Part shown: piece by piece, positions 17,699 through 25,651 of the stretch
How positions within the stretch are numbered: position 1 is the first letter of the stretch
Layout: each line of letters opens with the position of its first letter
Assembly: GCA_037443205.1 (NCBI GenBank)
Contig: JBBIOU010000034.1
Location: 1 to 29,370, forward strand
Reading direction: 5' to 3'
Length of the DNA: 29,370 nt
From: JBBIOU01 sp037443205
GTDB lineage: Bacteria; Bacteroidota; Bacteroidia; Flavobacteriales_D; UBA2798
Program-made: the position numbers and the translations under genes
Notes under the pieces: model-generated
Told to the model about the DNA's origin: nothing
What the model saw: only the letters and a program-made list of their open reading frames with translations
The model's database searches: none

Positions 17699-18262
17699 TT
17701 AATAATTTTCAATAGTTCTTACTTTATCCGAATAATCTTCGGGGTTGGGGTCAAATATTTTTTTTATGGGTGTAGCTTCACCGTATGCGCAGTGATTATC
17801 CATAACCACCAATACCGAGATGGTATCTTTACCGTTTGAATAGGTGTGTACAAAAACATAACCGGATACAGCTTTAGGATATGATGACAATACGGCTTTT
17901 AACGAATCCATTTCGCGGCTCATTTTAGCTTGTTCTTCGGTGGTAATGCCACTGTATTTATCTTTTTTGGATAAGGTTTCTTCTATGGTTTTTATTCTTG
18001 CTGATATAACCCGGGCGTGTTCCTGGTTGTAATCCAGTATTTCATGAAAATAATAGGTGGCTATGCTGTCGTAATTTGACTCGTTAACTTCGGAGTTGTA
18101 ATACAATATACTCTTTAAACATTCAGTAATATTGGTATTTACAGAATCAGCATTCTTTTTATCATCCTTGTTAGGAATGTTTGTATCGTTATTTGCCGAA
18201 CAGGAAATGAAAACTTGTATTAAAATCGAATAAAAAATTATGATTGAGTACTTTTTTGTCAT
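17699..18262 (-). CDS. Putative lipoprotein of unknown function
   Basis: The gene encodes 187 residues from the ATG at 18260-18262. The frame extends 18 codons further up but would then overlap the preceding gene and place the signal peptide internally. The leader MTKKYSIIIFYSILIQVFIS ends in a lipobox-like FISC, so the mature protein is probably lipid-anchored. A low-complexity Asn/Asp linker and a helical middle (ETLSKKDKYSGITTEEQAKM) follow. A beta-rich C-terminal half (SGYVFVHTYSNGKDTISVLV) comes last. I do not recognise a family. It lies 13 bases after the repeat protein, so the two are probably co-transcribed. Confidence 0.7.
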   Translation of the reverse strand: MTKKYSIIIFYSILIQVFISCSANNDTNIPNKDDKKNADSVNTNITECLKSILYYNSEVNESNYDSIATYYFHEILDYNQEHARVISARIKTIEETLSKKDKYSGITTEEQAKMSREMDSLKAVLSSYPKAVSGYVFVHTYSNGKDTISVLVVMDNHCAYGEATPIKKIFDPNPEDYSDKVRTIENY

Positions 18263-18275
18263 AGGTGCATGGGTA

Positions 18276-18680
18276 TTAATAGTCGAAAAAATCAAAAAAG
18301 AATAAAACCGCAGCATATTCTTTTTTTATTCCCGCTGCCGAACCGATAATACTGCCATTTTTACGAATGTCTCCGTTATCTTCTATTTTACCTGCTATGC
18401 TGCCGTTTATACGTACATCGCCATTGCTTTCTATTTTACCGATTATGCTTCCGTTTTTTCTGATGTCGCCATTTTGCTCAATTTTTCCTTTAATGCTTCC
18501 GTTTACCCGAATATCACCGTTTGGTTCAAACCTGCCTTTTATGGTTCCGTTTATTCTTACATCTCCGTTGCTTTCTATTTTACCGAAAACAGAGCCGTTT
18601 TTTCTTAAATCCTGTGCAAAAGTTGATAGGGTAAATATTTTAAAGTATAAAATTAAAAGCGCATATAATATTTTCATCAT
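18276..18680 (-). CDS. Exported tandem-repeat protein, 5-fold beta-flower type
   Basis: A 134-residue protein with a signal peptide (about 1-23, ending STFAQ). Residues 33-112 are five contiguous 16-residue units of consensus G-(K/R)-(I/F)-E-x-N-G-D-(I/V)-R-x-N-G-(S/T)-I-x without any indel, preceded by a partial unit (RKNGSVF). I recall that NCBI names Bacteroidota proteins with this pattern '5-fold beta-flower protein' after structural-genomics structures. The count of exactly five units here fits that. The short tail (EYAAVLFFFDFFDY) is unusually aromatic. No activity can be assigned. Two ATG codons stand at the start; I use the first. It is the leading gene of a pair with the lipoprotein that follows it. 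Confidence 0.82.
   Translation of the reverse strand: MMKILYALLILYFKIFTLSTFAQDLRKNGSVFGKIESNGDVRINGTIKGRFEPNGDIRVNGSIKGKIEQNGDIRKNGSIIGKIESNGDVRINGSIAGKIEDNGDIRKNGSIIGSAAGIKKEYAAVLFFFDFFDY
18345..18584 (-). repeat. Five tandem 48-bp coding repeats
   Basis: Five in-frame 48-bp units (one per 16-residue repeat) fill 240 bases of the beta-flower gene. They differ at scattered positions, so they are old duplications with diverged codons and not a recent slippage product. Alternate units are more alike (units 1 and 4; units 3 and 5), which suggests duplication of more than one unit at a time. Confidence 0.75.
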
Positions 18681-18788
18681 TTAGATTTTGGGTAAAGATA
18701 TAAAAATATTATCTTAAATTCAGCATATTTACGGTTGTAGATATTCGTTGCAGGGATGTTATGCTGCAAAATAAAATATGATAGATGG

Positions 18789-19487
18789 TTATTTATTTTT
18801 AATACGGTTGGTTAATAATTTTTGGATAAAACCATTACGAATCATTATCTCGGCAATAATCAGATTGGGTACCCAACTTAACCAGGCAACAGTTACATAC
18901 AATTCAGCAGGTTTTATACCGGATAATTTCCAGGCGGTAAATATATAAACATATATACGCAAGGTTACAGCCGATAAAGTAAGGGCATAACTACGCAGCA
19001 TAAATTCTCCGTGTATCAGGTAATTCTTTTTTCGCAATGCTGCCCATGCCAATAGCGTAAATATAAACCATAGACTTGTAAGAAATACAAAGCTCGTTTT
19101 TGCCGCAAACCCTCCGTTGGCATGTATTGCCATAGCCATTGCACCGGGGGCGCTGATAAATATTAAAATAATAAGATAACAGTAACCTGCATAGCGATGC
19201 AACCGCACGTATTTACGCATGATGTAAGAACTGAACTGGGTAAATCCGGCTAAAAGCAAAAAAACGCTGCTGAATATGTGTATAAAAAATCCCCAACGCC
19301 AATATGGCAGATGCCATACTGCATATTTGGTACGTATAAAATTATCTTTTAAAAATTCTGCATTAGTATAGTTTTCGGCAAATGCATAGGGCAGCGTTAT
19401 CCTTATCATTTTGTATGACGACCATAATATTACTGCAATAAATAATATCCTGAATACAATATACAGGTATGAAAATATTTTTTTCAT
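18789..19487 (-). CDS. DUF2306-type integral membrane protein
   Basis: A 232-residue polytopic protein with about seven hydrophobic segments. Features that recall the DUF2306 family are HIFSSVFLLLAGFTQFSSY, the charged RLHRYAGYCYL loop, the APGAMAMAIHANGG segment, and KNYLIHGEFMLRSYALTLSAV followed by TLRIY. His residues in these loops (RLHRYAGY, IHGEFMLRSYA) could bind a metal or haem, but that is speculation. No biochemical role is known to me. It lies six bases after the lipoprotein gene in what looks like one minus-strand operon. Confidence 0.75.
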   Translation of the reverse strand: MKKIFSYLYIVFRILFIAVILWSSYKMIRITLPYAFAENYTNAEFLKDNFIRTKYAVWHLPYWRWGFFIHIFSSVFLLLAGFTQFSSYIMRKYVRLHRYAGYCYLIILIFISAPGAMAMAIHANGGFAAKTSFVFLTSLWFIFTLLAWAALRKKNYLIHGEFMLRSYALTLSAVTLRIYVYIFTAWKLSGIKPAELYVTVAWLSWVPNLIIAEIMIRNGFIQKLLTNRIKNK

Positions 19488-19493
19488 GTATTA

Positions 19494-20291
19494 TCAGAAA
19501 AACGAATTTGAGATGGTTATATTATCTCCGTAATAATACCCGAAACCGAACTCTTCATTTTCAACAGTATATTTTAAAGTATATTTGTTTTTTTTAAGTA
19601 TTTTGCTTTTGCCGGTATAAAGTGTTAAAACGTTATTTTGTTTTTCCCAACTACCTTTTACTACTTCGTTAATTTCTTTATCGCTCGTATCGTCCCATTT
19701 GTGTAGTTCCAGCATACAAGTACCGTCTTTTTTAAATTTAATGTATCCGTTACAATAATCCGTTCTTTCATTATTTTCAATTACTTCATATCCAAAATAC
19801 CAATCCCCTTCAATCTCATCATCAGGACTCGTTGGTTTGGCTTTATTTAGCTTGAGTGTTTTTGCGCTTGTTATTTTTTCATCGTTGGGTGTCCATGTGC
19901 CTTCTATTACAAGTGTTTCCGGATCTAAAGTAAAGTTAAATACACCATCGTGTTTATCATCTCCGGGTTCGGATAGGTTAAAATATAAAATTCCGTCTTT
20001 TGCTTCAACTTTTCCTTTTATATTTCTTTTATTGCCTTTTACGATATTATAACCTGAAGCGCTGCTGTTATCTAAGTTAATGTAGTTTAGCGATAAAAAG
20101 ATTGTTGTTGAACCAAACTCTCCCCGGTATTTACCTGTAAGCGAATCAGTAATTATCTGAGCGGGTGCTGTTTTATTGTTTGTTACTACAGTGTCTGCAT
20201 CAGCAGAAGTATTTGTGTTTTTGCTATTTTCTTGCTTGCAAGCAATTGTTACAAATAAAAATATAACTATCAGCAATTTCTTATAATGCAT
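19494..20291 (-). CDS. Putative lipoprotein, lipocalin-like
   Basis: A 265-residue protein with a clear type II signal: MHYKKLLIVIFLFVTIAC, lipobox TIAC with Cys18. A Ser/Thr/Asn-rich linker (about 20-50) leads to two beta-rich halves. The first (about 53-150) has LTGKYRGEFGSTTIFLSLNY and FTLDPETLVIEGTW. The second (about 160-265) has EGDWYFGYEVIENNERTD and KGSWEKQNNVLTLYTG. The repeated 'G-x-W/Y ... L-T-L' strands are of the lipocalin-like kind found in many Bacteroidota lipoproteins. Function unknown. Only two bases separate it from the two-TM protein gene upstream. Confidence 0.75.
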   Translation of the reverse strand: MHYKKLLIVIFLFVTIACKQENSKNTNTSADADTVVTNNKTAPAQIITDSLTGKYRGEFGSTTIFLSLNYINLDNSSASGYNIVKGNKRNIKGKVEAKDGILYFNLSEPGDDKHDGVFNFTLDPETLVIEGTWTPNDEKITSAKTLKLNKAKPTSPDDEIEGDWYFGYEVIENNERTDYCNGYIKFKKDGTCMLELHKWDDTSDKEINEVVKGSWEKQNNVLTLYTGKSKILKKNKYTLKYTVENEEFGFGYYYGDNITISNSFF

Positions 20292-20293
20292 AT

Positions 20294-20746
20294 TTACAGA
20301 TTGATGGTTTTTTGAATTTTATTTTGTAATTCTTTAGCGTCATGTATGTTTTTAATTAGTGCTGCAACAATTGATTTATTGTTGGTAAAATGTATAATCA
20401 CTTTATACTGTTCTTTTTCGATATCGCTGTGGGTAGATACCGATTTGACATGTTTGTAATAGGCTAATGGTTTACCGTTAAAGAAAATAGTTTTGCTGGT
20501 ATTATCAAAAACTATTTTTCTGCCGCTGTTCCATTTATAATATTGCCAACACAGTATAAATATTACTGCGGGTACGATAGAAATGCCAATAAATTCAATT
20601 ATCTTGCCTTTATTTATAATAAAGTTGACTAATAAATTAGCATGCACAAACAGAGTAGCTGCAGCAATAACAATGAGTATTGGCAGCATCAAATTTTTTT
20701 TCTGTATTATCAGTTTATTGTTTTCATTTTTTATTTTAACATCCAT
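20294..20746 (-). CDS. Small two-TM membrane protein, unknown function
   Basis: A 150-residue protein. A short charged N-terminus precedes two hydrophobic helices (about 20-40 and 48-68, the second ending CWQYYKW). A cytoplasmic beta-rich domain follows (KIVFDNTSKTIFFNGKPLAY, YKVIIHFTNNKSIVA) with a C-terminal helix. This layout resembles bacterial PH-like membrane proteins, but no family is certain. The start is one base after the fabD stop, so translation is probably coupled to fabD. Confidence 0.65.
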   Translation of the reverse strand: MDVKIKNENNKLIIQKKNLMLPILIVIAAATLFVHANLLVNFIINKGKIIEFIGISIVPAVIFILCWQYYKWNSGRKIVFDNTSKTIFFNGKPLAYYKHVKSVSTHSDIEKEQYKVIIHFTNNKSIVAALIKNIHDAKELQNKIQKTINL

Positions 20747-20747
20747 T

Positions 20748-21626
20748 TTATATACTTTTTACTTCTGCTTCGGGGGCTATTTTTTTAACCAAACCTTGTA
20801 ATACTTTGCCCGGGCCTACTTCAATAAATTCTTTTGCGCCATCGGCAAACATTTGTTTTACCGATTGTGTCCAACGTACAGGAGCGGTTAATTGTGCAAT
20901 CAGATTTTTTTTGATTTCAAGAGGATTAGAGATGGCGCAGGCACTTACATTTTGATACACAGGGCAAGTAGGTTGGTTAAACGGGGTGTTGTTTATGGCA
21001 TCTTCCAGTTCAAGGCGTGCAGGTTCCATCAACGGAGAATGAAAAGCGCCCCCAACAGGTAATACCAATGCGCGTTTGGCTCCTGCAGCTTTTAAAGCAT
21101 CGCAGGCTTTATTTACTGCATCAATCTCGCCCGAAATAACTAATTGCCCCGGACAGTTATAATTTGCGGCTACTACAATTCCGGTTGTGTTTTTGCATAT
21201 TTCTTCAACTTTTTCGTCATCTAAACCTAATACGGCAGCCATGGTTGAGGGTTTAGCCTCACAGGCCTTTTGCATAGCCATGGCACGTTTATATACCAGT
21301 TTTAATGCATCTTCAAAAGTAAGTGTATGATTGCCTACCAGGGCCGAAAATTCTCCCAATGAATGTCCGGCAACCATATCGGGTTTAAATTCTGCTTGTT
21401 TGATTTTTGCTAATATTACCGAGTGCAAAAAAATAGCGGGTTGTGTTACTTTGGTTTGTTTTAGTTCTTCTTCTGTACCGCCAAACATGATGTCGGTTAT
21501 TTTATATCCTAAGATATCGTTGGCATGGTCAAACATTTCTTTTGCCATAGAGTTGCTTTCGTAAAGGTCTTTACCCATGCCGGTAAATTGTGAGCCTTGT
21601 CCCGGAAATATGTATGCTTTTTTCAT
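20748..21626 (-). CDS. fabD: Malonyl-CoA:ACP transacylase
   Basis: A 292-residue cytoplasmic enzyme that loads malonate from CoA onto acyl carrier protein for fatty-acid synthesis. Visible: FPGQGSQFTGMG (oxyanion region), catalytic Ser89 in AGHSLGEFSALV, the malonate-binding Arg114 in YKRAMAMQ, the AANYNCPGQLVISG stretch and catalytic His196 in GGAFHSPLM. A C-terminal FIEVGPGKVLQGLVKKI is also present. Complete and of normal length. Unlike in many bacteria, no other fab genes are nearby. It lies inside an operon with a GNAT enzyme upstream and envelope proteins downstream. Confidence 0.96.
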   Translation of the reverse strand: MKKAYIFPGQGSQFTGMGKDLYESNSMAKEMFDHANDILGYKITDIMFGGTEEELKQTKVTQPAIFLHSVILAKIKQAEFKPDMVAGHSLGEFSALVGNHTLTFEDALKLVYKRAMAMQKACEAKPSTMAAVLGLDDEKVEEICKNTTGIVVAANYNCPGQLVISGEIDAVNKACDALKAAGAKRALVLPVGGAFHSPLMEPARLELEDAINNTPFNQPTCPVYQNVSACAISNPLEIKKNLIAQLTAPVRWTQSVKQMFADGAKEFIEVGPGKVLQGLVKKIAPEAEVKSI

Positions 21627-21705
21627 GTAACTAATGATTTATTTTTGTAAAATTAAAAAAAGTAGAATAATATAAATTTATTTATTATTTTATATTACAC
21701 ATGGA

Positions 21706-22152
21706 TTAATATATAATAATGTTTAATTTTTTTTCCATCAAATAATGCTGTATTTCATTCCAAAGCAAAAAAGTTTTTTCTTTGATAGTATAACCGCAAG
21801 CTTTGTAAAAATTTACGGCATTCTTTCGGGCTTGTAATATCATTATTTTTTTACCGTCATTGAGTGCTCGTTTTTCAGCCGCATAGAGTAATTTTTTACC
21901 AATGCCTTTTCCTTGCGTGTTCGGATTTACTGCCATAAAGCGTATTTGTGCTTCTGTTTCGTTGTTGTATTGCAAACGGCAAACGCCTATTATTTTTTTA
22001 TTTTCGAATGCTGCAAAATGTATGCTTTCATCTTCTTTATCGTCTTTTTCGCTGCCCGGGGGTTGGTTCCATGGCTTGCGCAATACTTCATATCTTAAGT
22101 TGTAATAGGCATTAAATTCTTCTTTATTTGCAGGTTCTCTAATCTCTATCAT
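21706..22152 (-). CDS. GNAT-family N-acetyltransferase
   Basis: A 148-residue acetyltransferase. The acetyl-CoA binding motif is Gln80-Gly-Lys-Gly-Ile-Gly85 in NPNTQGKGIGKKLLYAAE, preceded by the beta-strand AQIRFMAVNP. The C-terminal LQARKNAVNFYKACGYTI is the usual motif B. The N-terminal LRYEVLRKPWNQPPGSE recalls the ElaA/YjcF-like subgroup. The acceptor is unknown. Its start overlaps the end of the CoA-transferase gene by 14 bases, indicating translational coupling. Confidence 0.88.
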   Translation of the reverse strand: MIEIREPANKEEFNAYYNLRYEVLRKPWNQPPGSEKDDKEDESIHFAAFENKKIIGVCRLQYNNETEAQIRFMAVNPNTQGKGIGKKLLYAAEKRALNDGKKIMILQARKNAVNFYKACGYTIKEKTFLLWNEIQHYLMEKKLNIIIY

Positions 22153-23215
22153 ATATAAATGAAGTATTAAAAGCGATGCTGCTTACACGTTTGGTTAATT
22201 CTCCGTCTATTATCTCTTCTCTAATCATTGCTTTTGCTTCGGGCTTTTCAAAAACTTCCTGCAGGTTATATACAGCTCCTGCCGGAATTTGATTTTCTTC
22301 AAAATTTTGCATCCAGTAATTGCGTGGATGCAATTTTATTTTTAAAGCCAAAATCTCCGCAAGTTCTTTTCGGTTTGCCACTCTGTCGGGGTTGTTTTTA
22401 AAACGTATGTCCTGTATAATGTTTTCGCAATTGAGTACTTTACATAATGATTCAAATTGTTTATTGTTGCCAACAGCCAACACTAAAGGTTTGTTATCAC
22501 TGCAGTAAAACATTTCGCCATAGGGAGCAATATTTGGGTGCAAAGATCCGATGGGTTGTGCAATATGTCCGGCCATTAAATAATTACTGGCCTGATTGGC
22601 TAATGAAGCCAAAGCGCTGTTATAAAGCGAAACATTTACATAACTTCCTTTGCCCGTTTTTTCTTTTTTGAGCAAAGCAAGTAATATAGCTTCTTTTAGC
22701 TGGTGTGCCGCCAATATATCAATTAATGCTACGGGCATTTTTACAGGGCCGCTATCGCGTGTGCCATTCATGCTCATAAATCCGCTTTCGGCTTGCAGTA
22801 CCACGTCAAAAGCGGTGCGTTTACTATGTCCAAAACCTGTTATAGAACCATATATTACGGTAGGATTTATATTGCGTATGGTATGGTAATCAAGTTTGAA
22901 TTTTACATCATCACCGGTTTTAAAATTGGTAATTATAATATCTGCATTTGTCAGATAATCTAATGTTACTGCGTAATCGGCTGCTAGGGTGTAGTCTAAA
23001 AGCAGGTATTTTTTTTTGTAATTTACACTGCTAAAGTAAGCAGATGTTTTGTGGTCAGGATTTTCTTGGGGTAATTTCCAACTTCGGGTTACATCGCCCG
23101 AGGTTTTTTTATTTTCTATTTTTATTACCTGTGCACCAAGTTCTGAAAAAAATGTGCCTACTGCAGGTCCTGCCAATACAGAAGCTAATTCTACTACTTT
23201 TAAATTATCAAACAT
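22139..23215 (-). CDS. CaiB/BaiF-family (class III) CoA-transferase
   Basis: A 358-residue protein of the family III CoA-transferases, which move CoA between carboxylic acids or, in the racemase branch, epimerise 2-methylacyl-CoA. Seen: VVELASVLAGPAVGTFFSEL at the N-terminus with GAQVIKIE, TNFKTGD, YGSITGFGH, and the catalytic Asp166 in MPVALIDILAAHQLKEA. A small C-terminal domain carries NRKELAEIL and PAGAVYNLQEVFE. It is somewhat shorter than the usual 390-410 residues. The substrate cannot be told. The ATG is only 16 bases after the 3' end of tRNA-Leu on the same strand, and the gene overlaps the acetyltransferase downstream. Confidence 0.9.
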   Translation of the reverse strand: MFDNLKVVELASVLAGPAVGTFFSELGAQVIKIENKKTSGDVTRSWKLPQENPDHKTSAYFSSVNYKKKYLLLDYTLAADYAVTLDYLTNADIIITNFKTGDDVKFKLDYHTIRNINPTVIYGSITGFGHSKRTAFDVVLQAESGFMSMNGTRDSGPVKMPVALIDILAAHQLKEAILLALLKKEKTGKGSYVNVSLYNSALASLANQASNYLMAGHIAQPIGSLHPNIAPYGEMFYCSDNKPLVLAVGNNKQFESLCKVLNCENIIQDIRFKNNPDRVANRKELAEILALKIKLHPRNYWMQNFEENQIPAGAVYNLQEVFEKPEAKAMIREEIIDGELTKRVSSIAFNTSFIYDRD

Positions 23216-23231
23216 GCAGGAATGCTAGGTG

Positions 23232-23313
<82 letters not shown>

Positions 23314-23326
23314 ATGGATTTGATTA

Positions 23327-23362
23327 CAAATTTAGTACTTATTCTCTTTCTCTTAATACAAA
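23327..23362 (-). promoter_or_regulatory. Promoter of tRNA-Leu and probably the CoA-transferase operon
   Basis: On the minus strand TAAATTTG (plus 23327-23334) matches the -7 consensus TAnnTTTG exactly and ends 13 bases before the tRNA 5' end. A TTTG (plus 23359-23362) lies 24 bases upstream, one base beyond the usual 17-23 spacing. No other promoter is obvious between the tRNA and the CoA-transferase gene. Confidence 0.6.
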
Positions 23363-23491
23363 ACATTTAAAAATCTTGCATCTGCGTACGAAAAATTTGC
23401 TCGCTGATGACAATTTTTGGGATATAGTTATAATCCCCCTATACTGAATTTGGGTTTATAGTTCTTGTAAAAAAATTATTTGTTTTTCTGC

Positions 23492-25033
23492 TTACCTGAT
23501 ATTTTTCTTAACCTGTAGTTTGTGTTTGATAACTGCAGTAGCGCAAATTCTTTTTTCTAACCATTGATGGAAAGGAATGAGTTCGGGGCTATACTTTTGC
23601 CAGGAGGCAGATGTGTTATTTGCACTGAGTTCAATTAATATTTTTTCGTTTTTGGGAGTAAGTTCAAAACACTCAAATCCTGTTTTTTCAAATTCGCATA
23701 ATGCTTTGTAGATAAGTTCATCGCGTTGTTTAATGGGGTATTTTCCGGTATTGCGCGAAAGATGCTTACGCAATGCTTCAATCCCTGCTATGGCAGCATC
23801 TATATGCCCCAGTTCAATCTGACACATGATGGTGAGTGTGCGCAAGGCTATTTCCCAGCCGGCTTTGTCTTTGCGTATTTCTAAACTTTGTGTGCATTTT
23901 TTTAGTGCCTCATTGTATTTGCCCAGGGCAAAGTCAACACAGGCTGCATAATAAATTATTCTATCATGCCTAAATTCGCCTGTATCGCTTTTGGGGTGTT
24001 GCAGCATTAATTGGCACAACTCCCGGGCGCGCTCATAAGTTTTATTGTAAAAATTGGCATAAAACTCTACTTCTCTTGAAATTAAAGCGGCAAATGAATG
24101 GGGTTTATAATGCTTTTGCGCCTCTTGTATAGTTTGCAGGGCATTGTCATATTCTTCCAAATATATCTGGCATTGGGCTAAATTATCATAAATATACCCG
24201 ATTCGCTCTTTGCGATATAATGAAGGAAAATTACGCATAGAATTTAACATTTCCAGACAAACATCTATGGCGTCTTCATAAGTGCCGGTATGATGGGCAT
24301 ATTCTAATTTTAAATAATATAAAAAATATAAAATATCTATGGCCCCGGTGCTTGCATATTCTTTTTCTAAATCGCTGATTGCTAATTGCAATTGCTGTGA
24401 ATATTCTTCGTCTGTATTCGTGCTGATAAAACTTTTATTGATAATTAGCTTGTGGTAATAATCGTTTGCTTTGTTGGTGGCTATATAACAGTTAAAATAA
24501 TGATTGATTTCTTTTTGTACGGATTCAAATTTTTCAATACCGTTTCTAATATTTAAGCGATATTTTTTTATGGTTAATGCCTCTATTAGAACCGGGTATG
24601 ATTGAATTTTTTTAGCTTCTTCAATAATTTCATTCAGCAAATGTTCGGTAACATCTTTAAAATCGGCATCGCCTTTTCTGAGTAAAATTCTGGCAGAAAT
24701 TAATTTTTTTCTCAACTGGATGCTGGTTTTTTCCAGATCATCAATTTCGTCATTGTTTATAAACGATTCGTGATTGATGCAGTCTAAAATTTTATTGAAT
24801 AAGTGCGAGCGTAAACTTCTTAAATTTTTAAGACTAACGGCATCTGTATCCCCATAAATTTTATAGGCAAGAAATTCATCGTTTAAACCATGCGGATCAG
24901 TAGCCTGCAAAAGGTTGTATAACTGAAATTCTTTGGTTTGATGATTTTTAAACAGAGTGGTACCAATAAATTCATTCAGATGCTTTTTTTCATCCTTGCC
25001 CAATGCCGATATAAAATGATTGATGAAACTCAT
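23492..25033 (-). CDS. Helical-repeat (TPR-like) protein of unknown function
   Basis: A 513-residue cytoplasmic protein without signal peptide or TM segment. It is almost wholly alpha-helical. The middle and C-terminal parts contain TPR-like pairs (YEDAIDVCLEMLNSM, YIYDNLAQCQIYLEEYDNAL, AACVDFALGKYNEALKKCTQ, CQIELGHIDAAIAGIEALRK). The N-terminal 120 residues (NHFISALGKDEKKHLNEFIG, RSLRSHLFNKILDCI) look like a separate helical domain that recurs in Bacteroidota proteins I cannot name. There is no enzymatic motif, so a scaffold or regulatory role is the most that can be guessed. It is a single gene divergent from the small exported protein at 25157. Confidence 0.75.
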   Translation of the reverse strand: MSFINHFISALGKDEKKHLNEFIGTTLFKNHQTKEFQLYNLLQATDPHGLNDEFLAYKIYGDTDAVSLKNLRSLRSHLFNKILDCINHESFINNDEIDDLEKTSIQLRKKLISARILLRKGDADFKDVTEHLLNEIIEEAKKIQSYPVLIEALTIKKYRLNIRNGIEKFESVQKEINHYFNCYIATNKANDYYHKLIINKSFISTNTDEEYSQQLQLAISDLEKEYASTGAIDILYFLYYLKLEYAHHTGTYEDAIDVCLEMLNSMRNFPSLYRKERIGYIYDNLAQCQIYLEEYDNALQTIQEAQKHYKPHSFAALISREVEFYANFYNKTYERARELCQLMLQHPKSDTGEFRHDRIIYYAACVDFALGKYNEALKKCTQSLEIRKDKAGWEIALRTLTIMCQIELGHIDAAIAGIEALRKHLSRNTGKYPIKQRDELIYKALCEFEKTGFECFELTPKNEKILIELSANNTSASWQKYSPELIPFHQWLEKRICATAVIKHKLQVKKNIR

Positions 25034-25156
25034 ACCCCGCTATTTTGCCTGTAAATATAGTTTTTTTATTTCAAATCTGTACTAAACTGTTTTTTGTCCA
25101 TAAATTTTTAATCAGGTCTTTGTTGCTTTGCAATGTCGAACCAAATAAAAAGCATT

Positions 25157-25495
25157 ATGAAAACACAATTTAATAATAAGAAACTGTTAATCAATAAATT
25201 AACAATAGCTTTAATAGCTATTTTCCTGATTGCGCAACCAGCCTTGAGCTTACAAACAACTTTTGATAAAACAAGCGGTAGTGGTGTATTCGCTAAAAAG
25301 ATTATAAGCGACAGAGATATTACAAATTATTTATTGTCAGTTGGTTATGTTTATGTACTTAATGTTGCACCTATAGAAGGTACAAATAACTGGATAGCAA
25401 ATGTGCGTAATATACATGGAGCTAACGTAACTGTAATTGTTTACACCGATGGAGTAAGCGAAGTTGTTGGTCACGAAGAAATCTGGATTAAATAA
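25157..25495 (+). CDS. Small exported protein, unknown function
   Basis: This is 112 residues from the ATG at 25157. An ATG eight codons upstream (25133) is also possible, but it would lengthen the charged N-region of the signal peptide. The signal peptide spans about 1-35, with hydrophobic core LTIALIAIFLIAQPALSLQ. The mature part is a small alpha/beta domain: a helix near SDRDITNYLLSVGYV, then strands VYVLNVAPIEGTNNWIANV and NVTVIVYTDGVSEVVGHEEI. It recalls small secreted PepSY-like proteins in outline only. It ends about 90 bases before a strong hairpin and lies upstream of the kinase-like/gasdermin-like pair on the same strand. Confidence 0.65.
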   Translation: MKTQFNNKKLLINKLTIALIAIFLIAQPALSLQTTFDKTSGSGVFAKKIISDRDITNYLLSVGYVYVLNVAPIEGTNNWIANVRNIHGANVTVIVYTDGVSEVVGHEEIWIK

Positions 25496-25581
25496 ATAAG
25501 CTTTTTTTCATAAACAACCGGTCTACCTCTTTTTTCTACCAGTTCTTTCACAATCGTAGCACCAACTTTTTTGAAGCGCAG

Positions 25582-25618
25582 TCACAGGGGTATGTATGCA
25601 AATACATGCCCCCTGTGA
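25582..25618 (+). terminator. Long hairpin with GCAA tetraloop, probable terminator
   Basis: TCACA-GGGG-T-ATGTAT (25582-25597) pairs with ATACAT-G-CCCCC-TGTGA (25602-25618) around GCAA, a GNRA tetraloop. The stem has 16 pairs including one T-G wobble and one bulged C. TTTTAT follows. This is the strongest hairpin I see in the window. It most likely ends the transcript of the small exported protein. It stands 33 bases before the next ATG, so an attenuator role for the downstream pair is also possible. Confidence 0.6.
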
Positions 25619-25651
25619 TTTTATATTATTAACCCCTAAAATTTAGAACAC

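Noticed and set aside
18367..18684. Plus-strand frame opposite the beta-flower repeats; also considered as a CRISPR-like array
   Set aside because: The periodicity is explained by the 16-residue protein repeats on the minus strand. The units are contiguous, diverged, and have no spacers.
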